Assembly (NCBI GenBank): GCA_900752305.1
Contig: CAADUV010000291.1
Location: forward strand, 1 to 5,949
DNA from: an uncultured Oscillospiraceae bacterium
GTDB taxonomy: Bacteria > Bacillota > Clostridia > Oscillospirales > Oscillospiraceae
Length of the DNA stretch: 5,949 nt
Direction of reading: 5' to 3'
Positions 1-5,724 of this stretch are shown here, piece after piece. The translations under genes were made by a program, and so were the position numbers. The notes under the pieces were generated by a model. It was not told where the DNA came from. It searched no databases and saw only the letters and a list, made by a program, of their open reading frames with translations. How positions within the stretch are numbered: position 1 is the stretch's first letter; each line of letters starts with the position of its first letter.

Positions 1-1
1 G

Positions 2-793
2 CCCGCCCCCATGGCGAAACCCGCCGGTCACGACTGCAACTATCTGGCTCGCAGCGGCAACCTGGCCATGGCAGGCTACCGGGACGCCGGTCCCGCCCCC
101 ATGAACATCCAGATCGCCGACATCTGCGTGGGCTCCATGAACTCGGTGGTGGGCATCCTGGCGGCAGTCCAGTACCGCAACCGCACCGGCAAGGGGCAGT
201 ACATCGACGTGGCCATGCTGGACGGCCTGGTGCCCTTCACCGCCATGGACGGCACCCGCTTCCTGGCCACCGGCGAGGACTGCGGCAGAGAGTCCCGCCG
301 TCTCAACGGCGGTTCCCTGTACGGCTACTACGAAACCAAGGACGGCGAATATCTCAGCGTCGGCTCTCTGGAACCCAAGTTCTGGGCGGCCTTCTGCACC
401 GGCATCGGCTGTCCCGACCTGATCGAAGGCACGGTCGAGCCTGAAAACATCGACGCAGTGCGGGAACGGGTGCGCGGTGTGCTCAAGACTAAGACGCGGG
501 ACGAGTGGACGGCCATTTTCCAAGAGCTGGACTGCTGCGTGGAACCGGTGCTGTCCCTGAAGGAGGCACTGCTGGAGGACGAGCACATTCAGGAGCGGAA
601 CCTGGTGGTAGAGGTGGAAGTCCCCTGCACCGGCGGCAAGCGCGTCAAGCAGCTGGGCTCTCCCATGAAGCTGTCCGAGTGTCCCGTCACCTACGACCTG
701 GGCGGCTACCCGCTGGGCTATCACACCCAGGAGGTCATGGGCGAGCTGGGTCTGGACTACAACGCCCTGAAGGCAGCGGGCGTATTCGACTAA
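2..793 (+). CDS. CaiB/BaiF family III CoA-transferase, AMACR-like (5' partial)
   Basis: This is the C-terminal part of a family III CoA-transferase/racemase. These enzymes move CoA between carboxylic acids, or epimerise 2-methylacyl-CoA thioesters, in the cytosol. The frame is open from the window edge. The ATG at 11 has no ribosome site and lies inside the conserved fold, so it is an internal Met; roughly 115-120 N-terminal residues are missing from a usual 360-400. Counting from that Met, GHDCNY (His7) and the IADICVGSMN stretch (Asp37) align with the catalytic His and Asp of the Mycobacterium tuberculosis racemase MCR, and VGSLEPKFW (Glu121) aligns with its VGAIEP motif. LNGGSLYGYYE and DCCVEPVLSL are further family motifs. 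These matches favour the racemase-like branch over formyl-CoA transferase. The substrate cannot be told. It ends 18 nt before the thymidine kinase start, suggesting co-transcription, and has no obvious link with nucleoside uptake. Confidence 0.88.
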   Translation, partial: PAPMAKPAGHDCNYLARSGNLAMAGYRDAGPAPMNIQIADICVGSMNSVVGILAAVQYRNRTGKGQYIDVAMLDGLVPFTAMDGTRFLATGEDCGRESRRLNGGSLYGYYETKDGEYLSVGSLEPKFWAAFCTGIGCPDLIEGTVEPENIDAVRERVRGVLKTKTRDEWTAIFQELDCCVEPVLSLKEALLEDEHIQERNLVVEVEVPCTGGKRVKQLGSPMKLSECPVTYDLGGYPLGYHTQEVMGELGLDYNALKAAGVFD

Positions 794-811
794 GGAGAGA
801 CGAAATCACAA

Positions 812-1324
812 ATGGCAAAACTCTACTTTAAATACGGCGCCATGGGCTCCAGCAAGACCGCTCAGGCGCTCATCACCAAGTTCAACTACGAGGAGCGGGG
901 CATGAAGGTCTGGCTCCTAAAACCCTCCACCGACCAGCGGGACGGCATCCATATGCTCCACTCCCGCATCGGCCTGGAGGCTCCGGCGGAGGTCATCGGC
1001 CCGGAGGACGACATCTACGAGCTGTACACCCGGCGGGATCACCCGGACGTGGTCATCACCGACGAGTGCCAGTTCTTTACGCCCCAGCAGATCGACCAGC
1101 TCCGCCGGCTGGTGGACGAGCAGGATCTGCCGGTGCTCTGCTTCGGCCTGCGGACGGACTTTTTAACGCACCTCTTCCCCGGCTCCCTGCGGCTGTTCGA
1201 GCTGGCGGACTCCATCACCGAGATCAAGACCATCTGCGCCTGCGGCTCCAAGGCCACCGTAAACGCCCGCATTGATGGCAATGGGCACGTGGTCACCAAG
1301 GGCGAACAGGTGTTCCTGGGCGGC
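812..1324 (+). pseudogene. tdk: Truncated thymidine kinase (type II) segment
   Basis: This segment encodes about 171 of the roughly 190-200 residues expected for a type II thymidine kinase, which phosphorylates thymidine to dTMP with ATP. The nucleotide-binding core is complete: P-loop, NYEERGMKVWLLKP strand, VITDECQFF and ELADSITEIKTICACG. In the family, the sequence after VFLGG or IGG continues with a Tyr-containing lasso over the thymidine base and a second Cys/His zinc pair. Both are absent here, so activity is doubtful. Arg codons are mostly CGG (7 of 10), and GCT is used for only 2 of 10 Ala, unlike the segment that follows. The P-loop has Ser where many homologues have Gly before the Lys (GSSKT); I believe this also occurs in other Clostridia and do not read it as damage. 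Confidence 0.75.
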
Positions 1325-1942
1325 ATGGCTGTCCCCGCTGTCGTCCGCTTCGGCTATGGCTTCGTCCAGGGCGTTGACGCCGCTGCCACCGAAGGCAAGC
1401 TGACCGACGTGAAGGTGGAATACGTCTATGGCAACAAGTTCGCCGGCGACCCCGACATCACCGCTTACATGGATAACTGGTACAAGACCCTGGGCGTTCA
1501 GGCTGTCTTCGCTTGCGGCGGCGGCATTTACACCTCTGCTGCTGAAGCTGCGGCAAAGGTCAAGGACGCAAAGGTCATCGGCGTTGACACCGACCAGTCC
1601 GCTATCATCGACAAGGACTATGGCAAGGGCATGACCCTGACCTCCGCGATGAAGGGTCTGGCTCCCACTGTTAAGCATATGCTCTCCGAAGTGGTGGCAG
1701 GCAACTTCTCCAACTACGGCGGCAAGATCGAGACCCTGGGTCTGGTCTCCGGTGATGACACCGAAACCAACTATGTCCAGCTGCCTCTGGAAACCACGCA
1801 GTGGGGCGATGGCTTCACCAAGGACGATTACAAGGCTCTGGTGGCTGATATGTACAACGGCAAGATCACCGTCTCCAACGATGTCAAGAACCAGCCCGCA
1901 GTCAAGACCGCTCAGGTTCAGTACTACGACAACATCAAGTGA
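812..1942 (+). CDS. Chimeric ORF: thymidine kinase N-terminus fused to BMP-family nucleoside-binding protein C-terminal lobe
   Basis: A single 376-residue frame joins two unrelated families. Residues 1-171 are type II thymidine kinase: P-loop GAMGSSKT (9-16), DECQFF (84-89, with Glu85 as the likely catalytic base), FGLRTDF (111-117) and the first zinc-binding pair in ICACGSKA (Cys142, Cys144). Residues 168-376 match the second lobe of BMP/PnrA lipoproteins: FLGGMAVPAVVRFGYGFVQG, the glycine-rich FACGGGIY (233-240), VIGVDTDQS (255-263) and the C-terminal VQYYDNIK. FLGG (168-171) fits both families. The kinase lacks its last zinc-ligand (CRxH/C-type) and lasso segment. The binding protein lacks signal peptide, lipobox and first lobe. 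The ATG at 812 is well supported by TAAGGAGAG at 791-799, where TAA is the stop of the preceding gene. As it stands the product would be cytoplasmic and probably inactive in both roles. It is either a true gene fusion by deletion or an assembly misjoin. Each parent family is recognised with high confidence; the fusion being real is uncertain. Confidence 0.85.
   Translation: MAKLYFKYGAMGSSKTAQALITKFNYEERGMKVWLLKPSTDQRDGIHMLHSRIGLEAPAEVIGPEDDIYELYTRRDHPDVVITDECQFFTPQQIDQLRRLVDEQDLPVLCFGLRTDFLTHLFPGSLRLFELADSITEIKTICACGSKATVNARIDGNGHVVTKGEQVFLGGMAVPAVVRFGYGFVQGVDAAATEGKLTDVKVEYVYGNKFAGDPDITAYMDNWYKTLGVQAVFACGGGIYTSAAEAAAKVKDAKVIGVDTDQSAIIDKDYGKGMTLTSAMKGLAPTVKHMLSEVVAGNFSNYGGKIETLGLVSGDDTETNYVQLPLETTQWGDGFTKDDYKALVADMYNGKITVSNDVKNQPAVKTAQVQYYDNIK
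1313..1324 (+). other. Fusion breakpoint: 12-nt stretch coding FLGG common to both parent families
   Basis: The bases TTCCTGGGCGGC encode Phe-Leu-Gly-Gly. Type II thymidine kinases commonly have VFLGG or IGG at this point before the lasso, and BMP lipoproteins have GFLGGM at the start of lobe 2. Everything before reads as kinase and everything after as binding protein, in the same frame. The breakpoint is therefore placed in this stretch. That both parents carried the identical 12 bases is inferred, since neither intact parent is in the window. Confidence 0.65.
1313..1942 (+). pseudogene. 5'-truncated BMP/PnrA-type nucleoside-binding lipoprotein, C-terminal lobe
   Basis: BMP-family proteins are membrane-anchored substrate-binding lipoproteins that hand nucleosides to the ABC transporter encoded next to them, exactly the genes found downstream here. 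A full protein is about 350-400 residues. Only about 209 remain, beginning at the hinge strand FLGGMAVPAVVRF where lobe 2 starts. Signal peptide, lipobox Cys and lobe 1 are missing. VIGVDTDQS and SAMKGLAPTV are the lobe 2 motifs expected to lie near the ligand; this is family knowledge, not shown here. Ala is GCT in 14 of 23 cases, a bias typical of a highly expressed gene and different from the kinase part, so this piece probably had its own strong promoter and start upstream in the ancestral locus. It ends just before a strong terminator. Confidence 0.75.
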
Positions 1943-1962
1943 TCTGAATCTCTCGCACAACC

Positions 1963-1995
1963 GGAGGGGCAGGCGTTCGCCTGCCCTTCTTTTTT
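1963..1995 (+). terminator. Strong Rho-independent terminator after the bmp segment
   Basis: GGGCAGGC (1967-1974) and GCCTGCCC (1979-1986) form a perfect 8-bp GC-rich stem with loop GTTC. It can be extended by G-T, A-T, G-C and G-T pairs outward to 1963/1990. Six T bases follow at 1990-1995. It starts 21 nt after the stop codon at 1940-1942. Between a binding-protein gene and its transporter genes, such a structure usually limits read-through so that the binding protein is made in excess. Confidence 0.93.
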
Positions 1996-2016
1996 ATGAA
2001 AAATTCTAAATAAGTT

Positions 2017-2045
2017 TTGAAAAAGCCCCCATTTTATAGTACAAT
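2017..2045 (+). promoter_or_regulatory. Predicted sigma-A promoter of the transporter operon
   Basis: TTGAAA (2017-2022) and TACAAT (2040-2045) are separated by 17 nt, each one base from the consensus TTGACA and TATAAT. They lie in an AT-rich spacer just after the terminator. Transcription would begin near 2052, giving a leader of about 54 nt before the ATPase start. An overlapping TATAGT (2035-2040) would leave only 12 nt to the -35 box and is less likely. No known riboswitch is visible in this short leader. Confidence 0.75.
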
Positions 2046-2089
2046 ATTACCGGAAGATACCCTAATATTTTTTCGCAGGCGAAAAGAGA

Positions 2090-2095
2090 GAAAGG
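2090..2095 (+). promoter_or_regulatory. Ribosome binding site selecting the TTG start of the ATPase gene
   Basis: GAAAGG lies 10 nt before the TTG at 2106. The nearest in-frame ATG, at 2130, has no purine-rich site before it and would remove the conserved lead into the first strand. The TTG is therefore preferred, although the frame stays open further upstream. Confidence 0.6.
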
Positions 2096-2105
2096 TCGTG
2101 ACAAT

Positions 2106-3644
2106 TTGGAACAGGCATATGCCATTGAAATGCTGCACATCACCAAGCGTTTCCCCGGTATCGTCGCCAACGACAACATCACCCTCCAGCTGAAAAAGGG
2201 CGAAATCCACGCGCTGCTGGGGGAGAACGGCGCGGGGAAATCCACCCTGATGAGCGTCCTCTTCGGGCTGTACCAGCCGGAGGAGGGGATCATCAAGAAG
2301 GATGGCCAGGTGGTCAGCATCAAGGACCCCAACGATGCCAATGATCTGGGCATCGGGATGGTGCACCAGCACTTTAAGCTGGTGGAATGTTTCTCCGTCC
2401 TGGACAACATCATCCTGGGTGTGGAACCGTGCAAGCACGGTTTCCTGCAGAAGGACGTGGCGCGAAAAAAGGTGCTGGCGCTGTCCGAGAAATACGGACT
2501 GGCCGTGGACCCGGACGCCCTGGTGGAGGACATCACCGTGGGCATGCAGCAGCGGACGGAAATCCTGAAAATGCTGTACCGGGACAACGAGATCCTCATC
2601 TTCGACGAACCCACCGCCGTGCTGACGGCGCAGGAAATCGAAGAGCTGATGCAGATTATGAAGAACCTGGCCGCCGAGGGCAAGAGCATCCTTTTCATCT
2701 CCCACAAGCTCAACGAGATTATGTCCGTGGCCAACCGCTGCTCTGTCCTGCGCAAGGGCAAGTACATCGGCACCGTTGAGATTGCCAACACCACCCGGGA
2801 AGAGTTGTCCCGGATGATGGTGGGCCGTGACGTGGACTTCGTGGTCCACAAGGAACCGGCCAAGCCTGGCGAGACCATCCTGGAGGTGGAAAATCTCACC
2901 GTCCCCTCCAAGCTCCACCACAACGACGCCGTGCGGGGCGTCAGCTTCAACGTCCGAGCAGGCGAAATTGTCTGCATCGCCGGCATCGACGGCAACGGCC
3001 AGACCGAGCTGGTCTACGGCCTCACCGGTCTGGAGCAGCCCAAAGGGGGCAAAATTTTGCTCAAGGGGCAGGACATCACCCACGCCCCCATCCGCAAGCG
3101 CTCCACCTCCGGCATCAGTCACATCCCGGAGGATCGTCACAAGCACGGCCTGGTGCTGGACTTCACCCTGGAGGACAACATGGTGCTCCAGCGCTACTTT
3201 GAGCCGGAGTTCGTCAACGGCGCCGGTTTCCTCAAGCGCAAGGCCATCCGGGAATACGCCATGCGGCTCATCGAGCAGTATGACGTCCGCTCCGGCCAGG
3301 GCCCTGCGACCATCGCCCGCAGTATGTCCGGCGGCAACCAGCAAAAGGCCATCGTTGCCCGTGAGATCGACCGGGACCCGGATCTGCTGGTGGCCGTCCA
3401 GCCCACCCGCGGCCTGGACGTGGGCGCCATCGAGTACATCCACAAGCAGATCGTCGCCCACCGGGACGGCGGCAAGGGCGTCCTGCTGGTCTCCCTGGAG
3501 CTGGATGAGGTCATGGCATTGGCCGACCGCATCCTGGTCATGTTTGAAGGGGAGATCGTGGGCGAGCTGGATCCCAAGACCACCACGGCGGAACAGCTGG
3601 GTCTGTATATGTCCGGCGCGAAGAGAGAGGGAGTGAAATCATGA
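2106..3644 (+). CDS. Nucleoside ABC transporter ATP-binding protein (double NBD, BMP-associated)
   Basis: This 512-residue cytosolic ATPase has two ABC domains in tandem, the layout of RbsA and of the NupO/YufO-type ATPases paired with BMP lipoproteins. NBD1 is intact: Walker A GENGAGKST (39-47), Q-loop VHQHF (86-90), signature ITVGMQQR (143-150, with Thr in place of the usual Ser), Walker B LIFDEPT (164-170) and switch His200. NBD2 is degenerate: its P-loop is GIDGNGQT (293-300) with Gln instead of Lys, its Walker B is VAVQPTRGLDVG without the Asp-Glu pair, and the signature MSGGNQQK (407-414) is kept. This asymmetry is normal in the family, so one functional ATP site is expected. The start is TTG. 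The last codons overlap the next gene by 4 nt (ATGA at 3641), implying translational coupling. Context and the VHQHFKLVECFSVLDN motif favour nucleosides over sugars as substrate. Confidence 0.95.
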   Translation: MEQAYAIEMLHITKRFPGIVANDNITLQLKKGEIHALLGENGAGKSTLMSVLFGLYQPEEGIIKKDGQVVSIKDPNDANDLGIGMVHQHFKLVECFSVLDNIILGVEPCKHGFLQKDVARKKVLALSEKYGLAVDPDALVEDITVGMQQRTEILKMLYRDNEILIFDEPTAVLTAQEIEELMQIMKNLAAEGKSILFISHKLNEIMSVANRCSVLRKGKYIGTVEIANTTREELSRMMVGRDVDFVVHKEPAKPGETILEVENLTVPSKLHHNDAVRGVSFNVRAGEIVCIAGIDGNGQTELVYGLTGLEQPKGGKILLKGQDITHAPIRKRSTSGISHIPEDRHKHGLVLDFTLEDNMVLQRYFEPEFVNGAGFLKRKAIREYAMRLIEQYDVRSGQGPATIARSMSGGNQQKAIVAREIDRDPDLLVAVQPTRGLDVGAIEYIHKQIVAHRDGGKGVLLVSLELDEVMALADRILVMFEGEIVGELDPKTTTAEQLGLYMSGAKREGVKS

Positions 3645-4786
3645 CAAAAGAACGAACCCCGCTGCTGCGCAACAAGACGGTGCAGGCGCTGCTGACCTCC
3701 CTGCTCTGCATCCTGCTGGGTCTGCTCATCGGCTTTGTTGTGCTGCTCATCATCAACCCCAGCGGTGCCGGTAAAGCCATCGCCACCATTTTGAAGAACT
3801 TCATGACCTACGCCAACGCCGTCCCCCAGAAGAAATACCTGGGCAACACCCTGGCGAAGACGGCTCCCCTGGTCATGTGCAGCTTATCCATCCTGTTCGC
3901 CTTCAAGGTCGGCCTGTTCAACATCGGTGCCGCCGGTCAGTATGTGGTGGGCGCTGGCGCCTGCCTGTACTGCGCCCTGGCCTGGGGACTGCCCTGGTAC
4001 GTGTGCCTCATCGCCGCCATCCTGGCCGGTGCCATCCTGGGCGCCATCTCCGGCCTGCTGAAGGCTTACTGCAACGTCAACGAGGTCATCTCCTGCATCA
4101 TGCTCAACTGGATCAGCCTCTATCTGGTCAACACCCTCTTGAGCCAGGTGAAGGAGGAGGCCAGCCCCTACACCCTCACCTTAGCCTCCACCAACCCGCA
4201 CGCCTTTTTGCCCAGTCTGGGGCTGGGGAAGCTCTTTAGCAACAACCAGTACGTCTCCATCGCCATCCCCTTGTGCATCCTCATCAGCATCGCCGTGTGG
4301 GTCTTCCTGGAAAAGACCCGCCTGGGCTACGAGCTGAAGGCCACCGGTGCCAACAAGGACGCCGCCCGGTACAGCGGGATGCGGGAGAAGAAGAACCTCA
4401 TTTTGACCATGGCCATCGCCGGCGCCCTGGCCGGCATGGGTGCCGCCTTCCTCTTCCTGACTGGATTTGAGCAGTGGCAGTGCACCCAGTCCACCGTCCC
4501 CGCCATGGGCTTCAACGGCATCGCTGCCGCCTTCCTGGGCGGCCTGCACCCCATCGGCTCCATCTTCTCCTCCTACTTTATCCAGCATATCACCAACGGC
4601 GGCGCGTACGTGGACAAGACCATGTACTGCGCCCAGATCTCCGATCTGATCTCGTCCATCATCATCTACCTGTGCAGCTTCGGCTTCTTCTTCAAGTACG
4701 TCCTCAACAAATGGCTGGATCGCCGAGAGGAAAAGCGTGCCAAGGAAGCCCAGGCGGCCGCTGAGAAAGGAGGTCAGGCAGAATGA
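3641..4786 (+). CDS. Nucleoside ABC transporter permease 1 (BPD_transp_2 family)
   Basis: This is a 381-residue integral membrane protein, one half of the transport channel, of the NupP/YufP type. Hydrophobic segments lie at about 16-38, 75-92, 96-115, 118-140, 148-167, 203-223, 252-274, 286-314 and 332-354. Family signatures are FAFKVGLFNIGAAGQYVVG (86-104), NVNEVISCIMLNW (145-157), and the cytoplasmic loop LGYELKATGANKDAARYSGM (228-247), which contacts the ATPase in this family. A long charged tail, rich in Lys, Arg, Glu and Ala (from about 359), follows the last membrane segment. Its codons for EKGG contain the ribosome site of the next gene. GAGGGAG at 3627-3633 supports the ATG at 3641, which overlaps the ATPase stop. 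Substrate specificity is inferred from context and the downstream uridine kinase. Confidence 0.93.
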   Translation: MTKERTPLLRNKTVQALLTSLLCILLGLLIGFVVLLIINPSGAGKAIATILKNFMTYANAVPQKKYLGNTLAKTAPLVMCSLSILFAFKVGLFNIGAAGQYVVGAGACLYCALAWGLPWYVCLIAAILAGAILGAISGLLKAYCNVNEVISCIMLNWISLYLVNTLLSQVKEEASPYTLTLASTNPHAFLPSLGLGKLFSNNQYVSIAIPLCILISIAVWVFLEKTRLGYELKATGANKDAARYSGMREKKNLILTMAIAGALAGMGAAFLFLTGFEQWQCTQSTVPAMGFNGIAAAFLGGLHPIGSIFSSYFIQHITNGGAYVDKTMYCAQISDLISSIIIYLCSFGFFFKYVLNKWLDRREEKRAKEAQAAAEKGGQAE

Positions 4787-5724
4787 TCCTCTTACTGCAA
4801 TACACCCTCATCTTCGCCTCCGTCCTCCTGCTGGTGGCGCTGGGCGGCTGCTTCTCCGAACACTCCGGCATCATCAACATCGGCCTGGAGGGCATCATGG
4901 TGCTGGGCGCATTAGGCGGCGCGCTGACCATGAAGTTCCTGCCCGCGGACACCCCGGCGCTTGCCATGGTGCTCCTGGTCATCCTGGCCTCCATGGCACT
5001 GGGGCTGATCTTCTCCCTGCTGCTGGCCGTGGCCGCCGTCAACTTCAACGCCGACCAGACCCTGGTGGGCACCGCCATGAACCTGCTGGGCGTGGCTGCC
5101 GCCACCGTCTTCGTCAAGGCCATGAACACGGCAGAGAGCGTGGACAACGTGTCCTCCACCATCCAGTACATCAGCGCCAAGAACGCCTTCCTGTGCCGCA
5201 TCGGCGGGTTCGACTTCAACTGGTTCATGCTGGTGGCCCTCATCGCCCTGGTGCTGTCCTACATCGTCCTCTACAAGACCCGTTTCGGCCTGCGCCTGTG
5301 CGCCTGCGGCGAGCATCCCCAGGCGGCGGACTCGGTGGGCATCAACGTGTACAAAATGCGCTACGCCGGCGTCATGATCTCCGGCGTCCTGGGTGGTCTG
5401 GGCGGCATCGTCTACATCACCGCAGGCGTCAGTGAGTGGAAGTTTGAAAACGGCGTGGCCGGCTTCGGCTTCCTGGCGCTGGCCGTCATGATCTTCGGCC
5501 AGTGGAAGCCCACCCGCATCGCCCTGGCTGCCCTGCTGTTCGGCCTGTTTCGGGCGCTGTCCAACGTCTATTCCGGCTTCCCCCTGCTGGCCTCTCTCCA
5601 GCTGCCGGGCGCCTTTTACAACATCCTCCCCTACCTGATCTCCCTCATCGTCCTGGCCTTCACCTCCAAGCAGTCCAGAGCGCCTAAGGCGGAGGGTATC
5701 CCCTACGACAAGGGAGGACGCTGA
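4783..5724 (+). CDS. Nucleoside ABC transporter permease 2 (BPD_transp_2 family)
   Basis: This 313-residue membrane protein is the second, shorter permease, of the NupQ/YufQ type, and should pair with permease 1 as a heterodimer. The conserved opening EHSGIINIGLEGIMVLGAL (26-44) is diagnostic for this subunit. The loop GLRLCACGEHPQAADSVGIN (169-188) is the ATPase-coupling segment, and GFGFLALAVMIFGQWKP (227-243) is the other family block. Hydrophobic segments lie at about 3-22, 33-50, 59-86, 92-112, 145-163, 194-215, 226-240, 245-262 and 275-294. AAAGGAGG at 4766-4773 sits 9 nt before the ATG, and the start overlaps the previous stop (ATGA, 4783-4786). Its stop shares one base with the start of the uridine kinase gene, so all four genes are read as one unit. 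Confidence 0.93.
   Translation: MILLLQYTLIFASVLLLVALGGCFSEHSGIINIGLEGIMVLGALGGALTMKFLPADTPALAMVLLVILASMALGLIFSLLLAVAAVNFNADQTLVGTAMNLLGVAAATVFVKAMNTAESVDNVSSTIQYISAKNAFLCRIGGFDFNWFMLVALIALVLSYIVLYKTRFGLRLCACGEHPQAADSVGINVYKMRYAGVMISGVLGGLGGIVYITAGVSEWKFENGVAGFGFLALAVMIFGQWKPTRIALAALLFGLFRALSNVYSGFPLLASLQLPGAFYNILPYLISLIVLAFTSKQSRAPKAEGIPYDKGGR

Noticed and set aside
820..870. P-loop GAMGSSKT of the thymidine kinase as a damaged motif
   Set aside because: Lys and Thr are kept and the rest of the core is intact; I believe Ser at this site also occurs in related thymidine kinases, so it is better read as subfamily variation.
1325..1327. ATG at the junction as an independent start for the binding-protein lobe
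   Set aside because: There is no purine-rich ribosome site before it, and the product would be half a binding fold without a secretion signal.
1163..1960. Antisense frame of 265 codons opposite the chimeric gene
   Set aside because: It is low in complexity, has no ribosome site or family motif, and crosses the kinase/binding-protein junction; it is a shadow of the sense frame.
2046..2105. Purine or other riboswitch in the transporter leader
   Set aside because: The leader is only about 54 nt and shows no recognisable aptamer core, just a 6-bp hairpin.
2982..3420. Loss of Walker Lys and Walker B acidic residues in NBD2 as inactivation of the ATPase
   Set aside because: A degenerate second site is a normal feature of the RbsA/BMP-associated ATPases, and NBD1 is complete.
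2034..3461. Long antisense frame of 475 codons opposite the ATPase gene
   Set aside because: It mirrors a GC-rich gene with strong third-position bias; its translation shows no recognisable domain and no ribosome site, while the sense frame has every ABC motif.
2827..3636. Forward frame of 269 codons overlapping the ATPase gene
   Set aside because: Its Ser/Pro/Ala/Arg-rich composition is typical of a shifted reading of GC-rich DNA, and the true frame contains NBD2 motifs throughout.
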